The notes below the pieces were generated by a model. The model worked only from the letters and a program-made list of their open reading frames with translations. It had not been told where the DNA came from and ran no database searches. Shown here piece by piece: positions 1-8,533 of a stretch of 64,000 nt of DNA. Made by a program: the position numbers and the translations under genes. Numbering within the stretch: position 1 is the first letter of the stretch; every line of letters starts with the position of its first letter. Source of the stretch: Paracoccus sp. MBLB3053 (GTDB lineage Bacteria; Pseudomonadota; Alphaproteobacteria; Rhodobacterales; Rhodobacteraceae); the NCBI RefSeq assembly GCF_031822435.1, contig NZ_JAVQLW010000001.1, positions 2,675,501-2,739,500 on the forward strand. The letters are read 5' to 3'.

Positions 1-1
1 C

Positions 2-805
2 GTCGAATCGGTCCGCAAGGGCGAAGCGACCGTCGCAGTCTCCTGCGGCAATACCGGCGCGTTGATGGCACTGTCGATGCTGCGTCTGCGCAAGTTGCCG
101 GGTGTCAACCGCCCTGCCATCGCCTGCCTCTGGCCCTCGCGGAATCCGCAGGGGTTCAACGTCATGCTCGACGTCGGCGCGGATATCCGGGCCGATGCGC
201 AGGACCTGCTTACATATGCGCTGATGGGCGCATCCTATGCCCGAAACGGTCTTGGCCTCGCCCTTCCACGGGTGGGGCTTTTGAACGTGGGCACGGAAGA
301 GCACAAGGGCCGCGCCGAACTCAAGCAGGCCCATGAGCTGATCGGCCTGAGCGCGGCAAGCGCCAATTTCGAATATGTGGGGTTTGTCGAGGGCGGAGAT
401 CTGCCCTCTGCCCGTGTCGACGTGATCGTGACCGATGGATTCACGGGCAATGTCGCGCTCAAGACCGGCGAAGGCACGGCCAAGCTTGTCGGCGATTTCC
501 TCAAGGAAGCTTTCGGCAACTCGGTGCTTTCCAAGTTCGCGGCACTTCTCGCCATGACCTCGCTCAAGCGGTTGCAAAAGCGGATCGATCCGCGTCGGGT
601 GAACGGGGGCGTCTTCCTTGGCCTCAACGGAACCGTGGTGAAGTCACACGGTTCGGCCGATGAAACCGGCGTCTCGGCCGCAATCAAGCTGGCCTTCCAG
701 CTTGCGCAATCCGGGTTTCACGATCGCCTCGCTGCGCGCATCGCCCAGTCGCTTACCCATGAAACGGCCGGCATTTCCGGCGCAGAAAGCAAGAGGACGT
801 CCTGA
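2..805 (+). CDS. plsX: Phosphate acyltransferase PlsX (5' end missing)
   Basis: The visible part is 267 residues; the reading frame is open from base 2, so the N-terminal third lies outside the window. PlsX makes acyl-phosphate from acyl-ACP and phosphate for phosphatidic acid synthesis, as a peripheral membrane enzyme. The segment SCGNTGALMALSM near the left edge and the later VIVTDGFTGNVALK are typical of the family. Its TGA overlaps the ATG of fabH by one base, so the two are translationally coupled. The plsX-fabH order is standard in alphaproteobacteria. Identity is firm; only the start is unseen. Confidence 0.96.
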   Translation, partial: VESVRKGEATVAVSCGNTGALMALSMLRLRKLPGVNRPAIACLWPSRNPQGFNVMLDVGADIRADAQDLLTYALMGASYARNGLGLALPRVGLLNVGTEEHKGRAELKQAHELIGLSAASANFEYVGFVEGGDLPSARVDVIVTDGFTGNVALKTGEGTAKLVGDFLKEAFGNSVLSKFAALLAMTSLKRLQKRIDPRRVNGGVFLGLNGTVVKSHGSADETGVSAAIKLAFQLAQSGFHDRLAARIAQSLTHETAGISGAESKRTS

Positions 806-1776
806 TGCGGCGTGCGGTTGTCCGGGGCACGGGCCATTACCTGCCCGAACGTGTGGTTGAAAACAGCTGGTTCGAAGACAAGCTGGACACCAGCGACGAA
901 TGGATTCGCACTCGCACCGGGATCGAACGCCGCCATTTCGCGGCAGAGGATCAACGGACCAGCGACCTGGGCATCGCCGCCGCGAAGGCTGCCTTGACGA
1001 ATGCGGGCATGACCGCCGACCAGATCGACGCGGTTATCGTGGCTACTTCGACGCCGGACTTCACCTTCCCTTCGGTCGCGACCATGGTGCAGGCGGGTCT
1101 GGGCATGAAGGGCGGTTTTGCCTTCGACGTCCAGGCTGTCTGCGCGGGCTTCGTCTTTGCCCTGGCCAATGCCGATGCGATGATCCGTTCGGGTCAGGCG
1201 GAACGCATCCTGGTGATCGGTGCGGAAACCTTCAGCCGCATCATGGACTGGACCGATCGCGGCACATGCGTGCTATTCGGCGACGGAGCCGGCGCAGTCG
1301 TGCTCGAAGCAGCCGAGGGCAACGGCGACCCCAAGGATCGGGGCATTCTCGCGACCGACCTCAACAGCGATGGCCAGTATCGCGACCTTCTCTATGTCGA
1401 TGGCGGTGTCGCATCGACTGGCACGGCGGGCCATTTGCGGATGCAGGGGAACCTTGTGTTCCGCCATGCTGTCGAGAAGCTGGCCGATACCGCGCATCGC
1501 ACGATCGAACGGGCCGGGCTGACCACCGGTCAGGTCGACTGGCTCGTGCCGCACCAGGCAAACCTGAGGATCATCGAGGCGACCGCGAAGCGGATGCAAT
1601 TGCCGATGGAGAAAGTCGTGCTGACGGTTGCCGATCACGGCAATACCTCGGCGGCCTCGATCCCGCTGGCACTTTCGGTCGCGGCGTCCGAAGGCAAATT
1701 CAAGCCCGGACAGGTCCTTGTCGCCGAAGCGATCGGCGGGGGCCTGGCATGGGGTTCGGTGGTGCTGCGCTGGTAA
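805..1776 (+). CDS. fabH: Beta-ketoacyl-ACP synthase III (FabH)
   Basis: The product is 323 residues, the normal length. It condenses acetyl-CoA with malonyl-ACP to start fatty acid synthesis in the cytoplasm. The catalytic triad is readable: Cys113 in VQAVCAGF, His250 in LVPHQANLRI and Asn280 in DHGNTSAAS. The glycine-rich C-terminus (EAIGGGLAWGSVVLRW) is also typical. The start is fixed by the one-base overlap with the plsX stop, which makes the two genes one transcription unit. Nothing unusual is seen in the reading frame. Confidence 0.97.
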   Translation: MRRAVVRGTGHYLPERVVENSWFEDKLDTSDEWIRTRTGIERRHFAAEDQRTSDLGIAAAKAALTNAGMTADQIDAVIVATSTPDFTFPSVATMVQAGLGMKGGFAFDVQAVCAGFVFALANADAMIRSGQAERILVIGAETFSRIMDWTDRGTCVLFGDGAGAVVLEAAEGNGDPKDRGILATDLNSDGQYRDLLYVDGGVASTGTAGHLRMQGNLVFRHAVEKLADTAHRTIERAGLTTGQVDWLVPHQANLRIIEATAKRMQLPMEKVVLTVADHGNTSAASIPLALSVAASEGKFKPGQVLVAEAIGGGLAWGSVVLRW

Positions 1777-2052
1777 TCAGCGCAGCTGCGAATCCTTCGA
1801 CCCCTTGCGGTTCATTCCGGCCTGCGGACGCCAGGCCTTGTCCTGTTTCGACTGACACTCAACGCAAAGCTGCACGCCGGGCACGGCCTCGCGGCGCGCC
1901 GGTGGGATTGGCTCGTCACATTCCACGCAAAATTCGGCGCTTTCACCGCTTTGGCGATGGGCATTCCGTTCGCGCATACGGGCAATCGCCTCTTGCGTAG
2001 AGACGTCGATCTGGTCGTTCACCGCGCCGTCGCGCGCCCAGCCTCCGGCCAT
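1777..2052 (-). CDS. DksA/TraR-type C4 zinc-finger protein
   Basis: This is a 91-residue protein with a single C4 zinc finger near its middle: [13 protein letters not shown] followed after about 20 residues by LCVECQ. That is the C-terminal finger of the DksA/TraR family without the long coiled coil, like small YbiI-type members. Family members bind the RNA polymerase secondary channel, but short ones such as this are often of unknown role. The start at 2052 is chosen because AGGAGG stands a few bases upstream; the longer open frame above it has no such site. It converges on fabH with no gap and diverges from ihfA. Confidence 0.8.
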   Translation of the reverse strand: MAGGWARDGAVNDQIDVSTQEAIARMRERNAHRQSGESAEFCVECDEPIPPARREAVPGVQLCVECQSKQDKAWRPQAGMNRKGSKDSQLR

Positions 2053-2197
2053 GCCTGCCTCCTCTTGTGGCTCCGTTTTCCGATAGATGGGGTCAATTTT
2101 CGGGCAGTCAATCCGCAGTTTGCCCCCGAATTCCCGATAACGCCCGAAAAATATGAAAGAAATCGGTTCGACCGGAACCGTTTTCCAGCCCAGCTTG

Positions 2198-2226
2198 TTG
2201 ACACCTCGCCGCAAAAAAATCATCCT
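2198..2226 (+). promoter_or_regulatory. Predicted promoter for ihfA
   Basis: A perfect -35 box TTGACA (2198-2203) is followed after 17 bases by CATCCT, which matches three of six -10 positions. It lies 25 bases upstream of the ihfA start. The -35 match and spacing support it; the weak -10 keeps confidence moderate. Confidence 0.45.
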
Positions 2227-2250
2227 GATCAGGAGAGAGAGGTTTCCCAG

Positions 2251-2559
2251 ATGAGCGACTCTACACTGACCCGCATGGATCTGGCCGAGGCCGTATTTCG
2301 CGAAGTGGGTCTTTCCCGCCACGAATCCGCGCAGCTGGTCGAAAGTGTCCTGGGCCATATTTCCGACGCACTCGTCCGGGGCGAACAGGTCAAGATCTCG
2401 TCCTTTGGCACCTTCTCGGTGCGGGACAAGAACGAACGGATCGGACGCAACCCCAAGACCGGGGAAGAAGTGCCGATCACGCCGCGTCGCGTGCTGTCAT
2501 TCCGGCCATCACATCTGATGAAGGATCGGGTGGCCGCCGGAAACAAGTCCGATAGCTGA
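2251..2559 (+). CDS. ihfA: Integration host factor subunit alpha
   Basis: The 102-residue product is the DNA-bending subunit that pairs with IHF beta. The conserved HU/IHF core is visible: [24 protein letters not shown] and the beta-arm segment [12 protein letters not shown], with [11 protein letters not shown] in place. IHF serves nucleoid organisation, transcription and phage integration. The ATG at 2251 follows AGGAGAGAGAGG; a longer in-frame extension upstream has no such signal and is absent from the family. The stop overlaps the start of the next gene (ATGA), indicating coupling with the MerR regulator. Confidence 0.95.
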   Translation: MSDSTLTRMDLAEAVFREVGLSRHESAQLVESVLGHISDALVRGEQVKISSFGTFSVRDKNERIGRNPKTGEEVPITPRRVLSFRPSHLMKDRVAAGNKSDS

Positions 2560-3191
2560 TGGACAAGTCTCCCGACGCCTTCCGCTCCATCGGCGAGGTA
2601 TCGCGCCTCGTAGGCGTCGCGCCGCATGTGTTGCGTTATTGGGAGACCCAGTTCAGCCAGCTTTCCCCAGTCAAGCGCGGCGACGGCAGACGGTATTACC
2701 GGCCTGACGACGTGCGCCTTGTGGCTGGCCTGTGCCAGGTCATGCGCGAAGAGGGGCTGAGTATCCGGGGAGCCAAGCGCCTGATTTCCTCGGATCGCGG
2801 CGCGGAATTGCGGCGGATCGGTGAAATACGCCTTGGGGACGCGATGCGAGACAGCGCCCCAGAAACCGAACGTCGCATCCCTGCCCACCAGCCGGCCGAT
2901 CAGCTTGCGCTGCCCGATCCCGCTGCCTCTGCCCTGGCGAAACCGCAGCCCCCCCGCGACAGCGTCGCGGTCAATCGAGCGGCAGCGCGCAAGCGCAATT
3001 CCGGCAATTCCGATTCGCTTCCGCTCTTTGCCGACCACCAACAGCCGGGTGAAAGCCAGACCACCGACGGGATGCATTGGCTTGGCCGGATTGCGCGCGC
3101 GGCCCAGATCATGCGCGGGCACGAAGCGCGCGGGGCATCGCTTCACCCAAGGGCCCGCAATCTGCGCGAGCTATTGTCCGAACTTCGCTAA
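2559..3191 (+). CDS. MerR-family transcriptional regulator
   Basis: The protein has 210 residues. An N-terminal MerR helix-turn-helix starts at about residue 10 (IGEVSRLVGVAPHVLRYWE) with the winged segment ending KRGDGRRYYRPDDV. The rest, from about residue 75, is low-complexity and carries no recognised ligand domain. It is the MerR gene that normally follows ihfA in Rhodobacterales, and the ATGA overlap with ihfA supports co-translation. Its targets are not known from the sequence. No metal-binding cysteines of the MerR/CueR kind are seen, so a metal sensor is unlikely. Confidence 0.85.
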   Translation: MDKSPDAFRSIGEVSRLVGVAPHVLRYWETQFSQLSPVKRGDGRRYYRPDDVRLVAGLCQVMREEGLSIRGAKRLISSDRGAELRRIGEIRLGDAMRDSAPETERRIPAHQPADQLALPDPAASALAKPQPPRDSVAVNRAAARKRNSGNSDSLPLFADHQQPGESQTTDGMHWLGRIARAAQIMRGHEARGASLHPRARNLRELLSELR

Positions 3192-3276
3192 TGCGATGAT
3201 TCCACGAGATTTCGCAGCATTTGCGCCGGCCTGCGCGCAGATCGTCATTATTCGTGAAATTTCCTTCCGGAACCCC

Positions 3277-3306
3277 TTGTGCTGCCCGCCCGCTTCCCTC
3301 TATATG
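3277..3306 (+). promoter_or_regulatory. Predicted tRNA-Pro promoter
   Basis: TTGTGC (3277-3282) and TATATG (3301-3306) are 18 bases apart, and the -10 box ends eight bases before the mature tRNA 5' end. The position fits a start site almost at the tRNA, as is usual for single tRNA genes. Confidence 0.6.
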
Positions 3307-3314
3307 ACCCCCGT

Positions 3315-3392
3315 CGGGCCGTGGCGCAGCCTGGTTAGCGCGTCCGTCTGGGGGGCGGAAGGCCGCGAGTTCGAATCTCGCCGGCCCGACCA
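3315..3392 (+). tRNA. tRNA-Pro (anticodon GGG)
   Basis: A full cloverleaf can be folded. The acceptor stem is CGGGCCG with CGGCCCG, the D arm GCGC/GCGC, the anticodon stem TCCGT/GCGGA encloses CTGGGGG (anticodon GGG), and the T arm is GCGAG/CTCGC around TTCGAAT. The 3' CCA is encoded. It is followed at once by a strong terminator. Confidence 0.95.
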
Positions 3393-3397
3393 TTCCG

Positions 3398-3430
3398 AAA
3401 ACGCCCATCCCCATCCGGGGGTGGGCGTTT
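3398..3430 (+). terminator. Rho-independent terminator of tRNA-Pro
   Basis: AAACGCCCA pairs with TGGGCGTTT, extended inward by CCCC/GGGG around an ATCC loop, and CCCTTTT follows. It separates the tRNA from the downstream dcd gene. Confidence 0.85.
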
Positions 3431-3452
3431 CCCTTTTCCGAAAGGATCTTTC

Positions 3453-4526
3453 TTGAACGGTGTTCTGCCTGACAGCGCCCTGCGTCTTCTGATCGAAAAC
3501 GGCGCCATCTCGGCCTCTTCCTCGATCCTTCCTGCGCAGATCCAGCCCGCAAGTCTTGATCTGCGGCTTGGAACCACGGCATGGCGGTTGCGCTCATCCT
3601 TCCTCTGCGGAAGGGGCCGCAAGGTCAGCGACAGGCTTGCCGATTTCGAGATGCACCGCATGGACCTGAGCGATGGCGCCGTGCTGGAAAAGGGCTGCGT
3701 CTATCTCGTGCCTCTGATGGAGCGGCTTTCGCTGCCCGCCGGACTTGAGGCTGTCGCGAACGCGAAAAGCTCGACCGGGCGGCTTGACCTGCTGACCCGG
3801 CTCGTCACGGATGAGGGCACCGAGTTCGACCGCCTGCCCGAAGGCTATGACGGCCCGCTTTACGCCGAGATCTGCCCGCGCAGCTTCTCGGTTCTGGTTC
3901 GCCCCGGCATGCGCCTGAACCAGCTTCGCTTGCGGCAGGGACAGTCGCTGCTGAGCGATGACGATCTGCGCGCATTGCACGCGGATGAGCCGCTCGTGAC
4001 GGGCGATGCCTTGATCGATGACGGGCTGGGCTTTTCGGTAGACCTGCGGCCGGCTCATGGCGATCTGGTGGGCTATCGCGCACGTCCCCATAGCGGGGTC
4101 GTGGATCTGGACCGGATCGGCGCCTATCGCGCGCGGGATTTTTGGGACGAATTGCGCACGAGTGACGGCCAACTCATCCTTGATCCCGGCGCCTTCTACA
4201 TCCTGGTCAGCCGCGAAGCCGTGGCCATTCCGCCCGATTACGCCGCCGAAATGGCGCCCTATCTCGCGATGGTGGGTGAGTTTCGCGTCCATTACGCGGG
4301 CTTCTTCGATCCGGGCTTCGGGCACGGCCCTTCGGGGCTTGGGGCGCGTGGCGTCCTTGAGGTGCGCTGCCACGAAGCGCCCTTCGCGCTTGAGCATGGG
4401 CAGGTCGTCGGCCGACTGGTCTACGAACGGATGGCCAATCGCCCCGATTGCCTTTACGGCAGCGGGATCGCCTCGAACTACCAGGGACAGGGGTTGAAGC
4501 TCGCCAAGCAATTCGTGGCAAGCTGA
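3453..4526 (+). CDS. dcd: 2'-deoxycytidine 5'-triphosphate deaminase, double-domain type
   Basis: The product has 357 residues, against about 190 for the E. coli enzyme. Two dUTPase/DCD-fold halves can be seen. The first, to about residue 170, has ANAKSSTGRLDLLTRLVTD and LYAEICPRSFSVLVRPGMRL. The second, from about 230, has LDPGAFYILVSREAVAIP and a matching beta-rich run ending QGQGLKLAKQF. The predicted reaction is dCTP to dUTP for thymidylate supply. The start is TTG, supported by GAAAGGA ten bases upstream; no better ATG exists. The longer form is usual in alphaproteobacteria. Which half is catalytic cannot be settled by reading alone. Confidence 0.88.
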   Translation: MNGVLPDSALRLLIENGAISASSSILPAQIQPASLDLRLGTTAWRLRSSFLCGRGRKVSDRLADFEMHRMDLSDGAVLEKGCVYLVPLMERLSLPAGLEAVANAKSSTGRLDLLTRLVTDEGTEFDRLPEGYDGPLYAEICPRSFSVLVRPGMRLNQLRLRQGQSLLSDDDLRALHADEPLVTGDALIDDGLGFSVDLRPAHGDLVGYRARPHSGVVDLDRIGAYRARDFWDELRTSDGQLILDPGAFYILVSREAVAIPPDYAAEMAPYLAMVGEFRVHYAGFFDPGFGHGPSGLGARGVLEVRCHEAPFALEHGQVVGRLVYERMANRPDCLYGSGIASNYQGQGLKLAKQFVAS

Positions 4527-4551
4527 CCGTCTCTAACCCTGAAAGCGACCG

Positions 4552-4746
4552 TCAACGCCCGATGCGACGCGTGATGCGGGCTGCCTGCCGGGCGCGCTTG
4601 ATCGCTTTGCGCGCCGACTTTTCGCGTTGTCGCTGCTGGGGTGTCTGCCGACCGCTGCTGTCGGAATTGGCCTTGCGTATGCCCCAATGCATCAGCCGGT
4701 TTGTCAACATCCGGCTGAGCATGCCCATGAGCTGATTTACGTTCAT
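4552..4746 (-). CDS. Small basic protein downstream of scpB
   Basis: This 64-residue protein has a short hydrophobic-amphipathic N-terminus (MNVNQLMGMLSRMLTNRLM) and a strongly basic C-terminal half with many Arg and Lys. It starts 20 bases after the scpB stop on the same strand and is probably the last gene of that operon. In many Rhodobacterales tatA follows scpB; this protein is not TatA. The function is unknown. A longer in-frame extension into scpB exists but has no ribosome site. Confidence 0.6.
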   Translation of the reverse strand: MNVNQLMGMLSRMLTNRLMHWGIRKANSDSSGRQTPQQRQREKSARKAIKRARQAARITRRIGR

Positions 4747-4765
4747 CTTTCGGCTTTCCCCGCTG

Positions 4766-5437
4766 TCACTCGTCTTCGTAGGCGTCTTCGGCCATGGCCT
4801 CGTCCCCCTCGCCCGGAACGGCCGGGAAGAACGCAGAACGTTCCTCGGGCGGGCGCGATTCAAGAAGGCCCGCGGCGCGCAGCTCGGCCAATCCCGGCAG
4901 ATCGCGCGCACTTTCCAGCCCGAAATGGTCGAGGAAGCTCTCGGTCACCACGAATGTCACCGGACGGCCCGGGGTCTGCCTGCGTCGCCCGACGCGGACC
5001 CAGTCAAGCTCGATCAGCTGATCCAATGTCCCGCGGTTGACCGCGACGCCACGAATCTCCTCGATTTCCGCCCTCGTGACGGGCTGATGATAGGCGATGA
5101 TCGCAAGCGTCTCGGTCGCGGCGCGGGAAAGCTTGCGAGTCTCGGTCGTTTCTTCCTGCATCAGGAACGCCAGATCGGCAGCCGTGCGGAACGCCCAGGC
5201 ATCGCCGATGCGCGCCAACTGTACGCCTCGCCCCTCGTAGCGCGCACGCAGGCTCATCAGCGCTTCGGAAGGCTCGCAACCTTCGGGCAAGCGGGCGACG
5301 ATCTCGCGCAGGCTCATCGGCTCGGATGCGGCAAACAGGATCGCTTCGATCATGCGCTCCTGCTCGGACGGTGCAGGCGGATCAAGTCGCGGGCTTGACG
5401 GCGTTGCGCCTTCGGTCGGGATATCGGTCTGGGTCAT
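4766..5437 (-). CDS. scpB: Segregation and condensation protein B
   Basis: The 223-residue product is the winged-helix partner of the ScpA kleisin in the SMC condensin complex. The family core is clear: EAILFAASEPMSLREI near the N-terminus, and ATETLAIIAYHQPVTRAEIEEIRGV followed by a second winged-helix repeat ending RPVTFVVTESFLDHFGL. The C-terminal 40 residues are acidic and variable. The ATG overlaps the scpA stop (ATGA), so it is coupled to scpA. Confidence 0.95.
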   Translation of the reverse strand: MTQTDIPTEGATPSSPRLDPPAPSEQERMIEAILFAASEPMSLREIVARLPEGCEPSEALMSLRARYEGRGVQLARIGDAWAFRTAADLAFLMQEETTETRKLSRAATETLAIIAYHQPVTRAEIEEIRGVAVNRGTLDQLIELDWVRVGRRRQTPGRPVTFVVTESFLDHFGLESARDLPGLAELRAAGLLESRPPEERSAFFPAVPGEGDEAMAEDAYEDE

Positions 5438-6258
5438 TTCTGCCGTCTGCGAATGGTGATAGGGGCGAATGTGTCCGCCTGGCGCAATTCAAGCTGCCCC
5501 TGTCGTGCCAGCTCCAGCGTCGCGGCGAATGTCGCGGCCGTGGCCGAACGGCGTCGACCCGGATCCTCGCCCCAACCATCCGGCAGAAAGGACATAAGCT
5601 CGGTCCAGTCGCCAGCATAGCCGATCATGCCGCGAACCCGCTCGAGGGCTTGCTCCATCGTGAACACGTCCTTGCGGTCGAAGGCATAGGGGCGGAATTC
5701 GTCGCGCGTCCGCAGCCGTGCATAGGCCCGCATCAGGTCGATCAGCCCCGCCTGCCAGGCAACCTTGCGCGATCGGGCGACGGTTTCCGGCGCGCCCCGG
5801 ACAAAGCGCTGACGCCCCAACCTGTCGCGCGCCATGAGGCTTGAGGCCGCCTCGCGCATGGCGTGCAAGCGCTCAAGCTGGAAGGCGAGATGCGCGGCCA
5901 TGTCCTCGGCCGAAGGTCCCTCGGCCTCGGGGTCGGGCGGCAGCAAAAGGCGGGATTTCAGGAATGCCAGCCAGGCCGCCATGACCAGGTAATCCGCTGC
6001 CAGTTCGATGCGAAGCGCGCGCGCCTGCTCGACAAAGGCCAGATATTGATCTGCCAGGTCCAGAACAGAAACCTGGAGCAGATCGACCTTCTGGGTCCGT
6101 GACAGCGTCAGCAAAAGGTCGAGCGGGCCTTCGAAACCTGCGACATCGACGACAAGGACTTCTTCTGCCTGCCGTTCGGCCACGCTCGCGTCCTGCGGCG
6201 CGGCAGCTTTGCCGGGTTCCGGTTCGGGAACCGCTTTCAGATAGGGAACCGTGGTCAT
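5434..6258 (-). CDS. scpA: Segregation and condensation protein A
   Basis: This kleisin-family protein (274 residues) bridges the SMC heads with ScpB. The N-terminal motif FEGPLDLLLTLSRTQKVDLL and the following YLVMAAWLAFLKSRLLLP are diagnostic. A C-terminal winged helix is expected in the last 80 residues. About 35 residues before the core motif are unstructured and proline-rich. It lies 58 bases downstream of nagZ on the same strand and overlaps scpB by four bases. Confidence 0.95.
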   Translation of the reverse strand: MTTVPYLKAVPEPEPGKAAAPQDASVAERQAEEVLVVDVAGFEGPLDLLLTLSRTQKVDLLQVSVLDLADQYLAFVEQARALRIELAADYLVMAAWLAFLKSRLLLPPDPEAEGPSAEDMAAHLAFQLERLHAMREAASSLMARDRLGRQRFVRGAPETVARSRKVAWQAGLIDLMRAYARLRTRDEFRPYAFDRKDVFTMEQALERVRGMIGYAGDWTELMSFLPDGWGEDPGRRRSATAATFAATLELARQGQLELRQADTFAPITIRRRQK

Positions 6259-6316
6259 GGTCGGTCAGGCCCGATGGATCGGAACAGAATCGGGCATGCG
6301 TGATCTCAAGTCAATA

Positions 6317-7303
6317 TCAGGCGGCAAGGCCACCAAGGGCGCGCAACTCGGCGCGCAATTCGTCCTCGGCGCAGCTCTCCCCTGCCCTGCGCAGGGCAAG
6401 CGCGCGATCCCCCCGCAACCGCGCCCGATCGGACATCTGCCCGGCCGCCGCGACGATGCTTTCCATCTGGGTGACCGTTTCGTTGCAGGACAGGACAAGG
6501 TCGCAGCCTGCGGCGATCGTGGCGGCGGCGCGTTCCGCCGGGCTGCCTGACAGGGCTTCCATGCCGATATCGTCGGACATCAGAAGCCCGTCGAAGCCGA
6601 TCGTCTCGCGGATCATCTGGATGACCGGGGCCGAGGCCGTGGCCGGAGCCGCGTCGATGGCGGTGAAACGGATATGAGCGGTCATCGCCATCGGCAAATC
6701 CGCCAGCGCGCGGAACGGCGCAAAGTCGGTCTGCGCGAGCTCGTCCAGGCTGGCATCGACCACGGGAAGGTCCTTGTGGCTGTCAACCTTGGCCCGCCCA
6801 TGTCCGGGCATGTGCTTGATGACGGGAAGGACGCCCGCAGCCATCATCGCATCGGCCGCGACACGACCCAGGCGGATGACCGTCTCGGCATCGGTGCCAA
6901 GACAGCGGTTGCGCAGGAAGGGATGGGTGTCTTCCCGTGCGATATCCAGCACCGGGGCACAATCCGCGTCGATCCCCATGCCGCGCAATTCGCGCGACAT
7001 CAGGAAATGATGCAGCCAGACGGCACGTTCGCCATGCCCGGCCTGATCCAGCGGCGCGGGCCAGTCGGTCCAATGCGGCGAACGCAAACGCTGGACCCTG
7101 CCCCCTTCCTGGTCGATCAGGACCGGGGCATCACGGCCCACGGCGTCGCGCAATGCTGCGGTCAGCCGGATCAAGCGTTCAGGTGTGTCGATATTGCGAC
7201 CGAACAGGATGAACCCCCAGGGATTCGCGCCCTGGAAGAAATCCCGTTCGGATGCCGTCAGATCGGGGCCGGCGATGCCGCCCAGAATGGTAGCGCTGGT
7301 CAT
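6317..7303 (-). CDS. nagZ: Beta-N-acetylhexosaminidase (NagZ, GH3)
   Basis: The 328-residue protein removes GlcNAc from cytoplasmic anhydromuropeptides in cell-wall recycling. The family signature KHMPGHGRAKVDSHKDLP is present, and FDGLLMSDDIGMEAL carries the catalytic Asp of GH3 enzymes. Length is normal and no signal peptide is seen, as expected for a cytoplasmic enzyme. It starts four bases after the SPOR-domain gene and precedes scpA, the usual Rhodobacterales order, so it is probably one operon. Confidence 0.94.
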   Translation of the reverse strand: MTSATILGGIAGPDLTASERDFFQGANPWGFILFGRNIDTPERLIRLTAALRDAVGRDAPVLIDQEGGRVQRLRSPHWTDWPAPLDQAGHGERAVWLHHFLMSRELRGMGIDADCAPVLDIAREDTHPFLRNRCLGTDAETVIRLGRVAADAMMAAGVLPVIKHMPGHGRAKVDSHKDLPVVDASLDELAQTDFAPFRALADLPMAMTAHIRFTAIDAAPATASAPVIQMIRETIGFDGLLMSDDIGMEALSGSPAERAAATIAAGCDLVLSCNETVTQMESIVAAAGQMSDRARLRGDRALALRRAGESCAEDELRAELRALGGLAA

Positions 7304-7307
7304 GCGA

Positions 7308-8465
7308 TCACTTCGCGGTCGCGGGAATGCAGTCGACGCCCGCAGCGATCAGCGAGGCACAGAAGCGACGCGCCTCATCGCGCGAGGCGAAACCTCCGGC
7401 CCGAAGGCGCCAGAAGGTGCGCCCGCCACTTTGAGCTTCCTGGACGATGCGCGACTTGCCCGAGAAAAGCGATCCGAACTTGCCCGAGACCCGATCCCAT
7501 TCCCCCTTGGCGATGGCGTCGCTGTCGAAGGCACCGATCTGGACAAGAGCCGACCCCGCCGCGACTTTCGCAGGAGCGAGCGCCGGTGCAGGCGCTTCGG
7601 ACGGAGCAGAAGCGGGGCGGCTTGCCGCAACCACGGGCGCGGCGTCATTCGCGGTCGTCGTCGCGGCTGCGACCCGGCGCGGACGCGGTGCGGGCCGGGC
7701 CGATTGCGCAATCGCGGCCGCGATCGGCGCAGAATTCGCTTCGACCAGGGCCTGGGTTATGGCGTTGTTCTGCGTTTCCTGTCCGGACAGGTCGGTCAGC
7801 GCCTCGTTGACCGGCGCCTCGCTCGGCGGGGCGTCCGAGATGATCGCGTTTGCAACATCGTCGGGTTCGATCGTCGATTCGGCCAGTGCCGCCGCTTCGC
7901 CATCGGGAAGCGGGATCACGCGCGCCGTGTCGTCAAGCAGCGGCAATTCTACCGGACGCGAAGGCTCGCGTGCGGCAACACCCAATTCGCCCATCGGAAC
8001 GTCCTGTTCGGCAAGCCCAGTGGCGGAAGGTGCAATCGCGACCTTGTCGGCGACTTGAGAGCTCGCGCCCGCCGCGACGGCATTGACCGCAAGCCCGGTG
8101 CGGTCGCTCAGCTCGCCCCCCGGATCGACCGGGGCCGTGCGGGCGGCGCCCTCGACCGCGCGGATGACCGGCACGCCCGACACATCGCGCACGACGAGCT
8201 TGAACCCCCAAACCGCGAGCACGACGATGAGTCCGACCGAAATCAGCGCGCCGAAATAATGCGTGAGCCGGGAAACGCGGCCAAGGACGCTATCCGGTTC
8301 GGCGAGCGCCGCACCGTGGGAGAAGCGTTCATCCTCCCAGTCCTCGTCCTGCCATTCCTCGTGATAGTCCTCGTCATGCGAGTCCTGGCCATAGTGGAAT
8401 TCCTGCGCATGCCGCTGTGGCCGCGAGCCCTGAAACCCGCCGGAGCGGAAATCTACTACTGCCAT
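7308..8465 (-). CDS. SPOR-domain membrane protein
   Basis: The product is 385 residues. An acidic cytoplasmic N-terminus of about 70 residues is followed by one transmembrane helix (HYFGALISVGLIVVLAVWGF), a long Ala/Pro-rich periplasmic linker, and a C-terminal SPOR domain of about 75 residues (SALVQIGAFDSDAIAKGEWD to FCASLIAAGVDCI). SPOR domains bind denuded septal glycan, so a role at the division site is inferred. The start at 8465 is preferred to the upstream codon because the TGGCAGTA-encoded MAVVDF start is typical of this family. It heads the nagZ-scpA-scpB cluster. Confidence 0.88.
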   Translation of the reverse strand: MAVVDFRSGGFQGSRPQRHAQEFHYGQDSHDEDYHEEWQDEDWEDERFSHGAALAEPDSVLGRVSRLTHYFGALISVGLIVVLAVWGFKLVVRDVSGVPVIRAVEGAARTAPVDPGGELSDRTGLAVNAVAAGASSQVADKVAIAPSATGLAEQDVPMGELGVAAREPSRPVELPLLDDTARVIPLPDGEAAALAESTIEPDDVANAIISDAPPSEAPVNEALTDLSGQETQNNAITQALVEANSAPIAAAIAQSARPAPRPRRVAAATTTANDAAPVVAASRPASAPSEAPAPALAPAKVAAGSALVQIGAFDSDAIAKGEWDRVSGKFGSLFSGKSRIVQEAQSGGRTFWRLRAGGFASRDEARRFCASLIAAGVDCIPATAK

Positions 8466-8533
8466 TGATGCCTGCCTGCCGGTGTGTCCGGTGTCTGTTC
8501 GTTGCACTGCTCGACACCGGCAGGACGCTATTT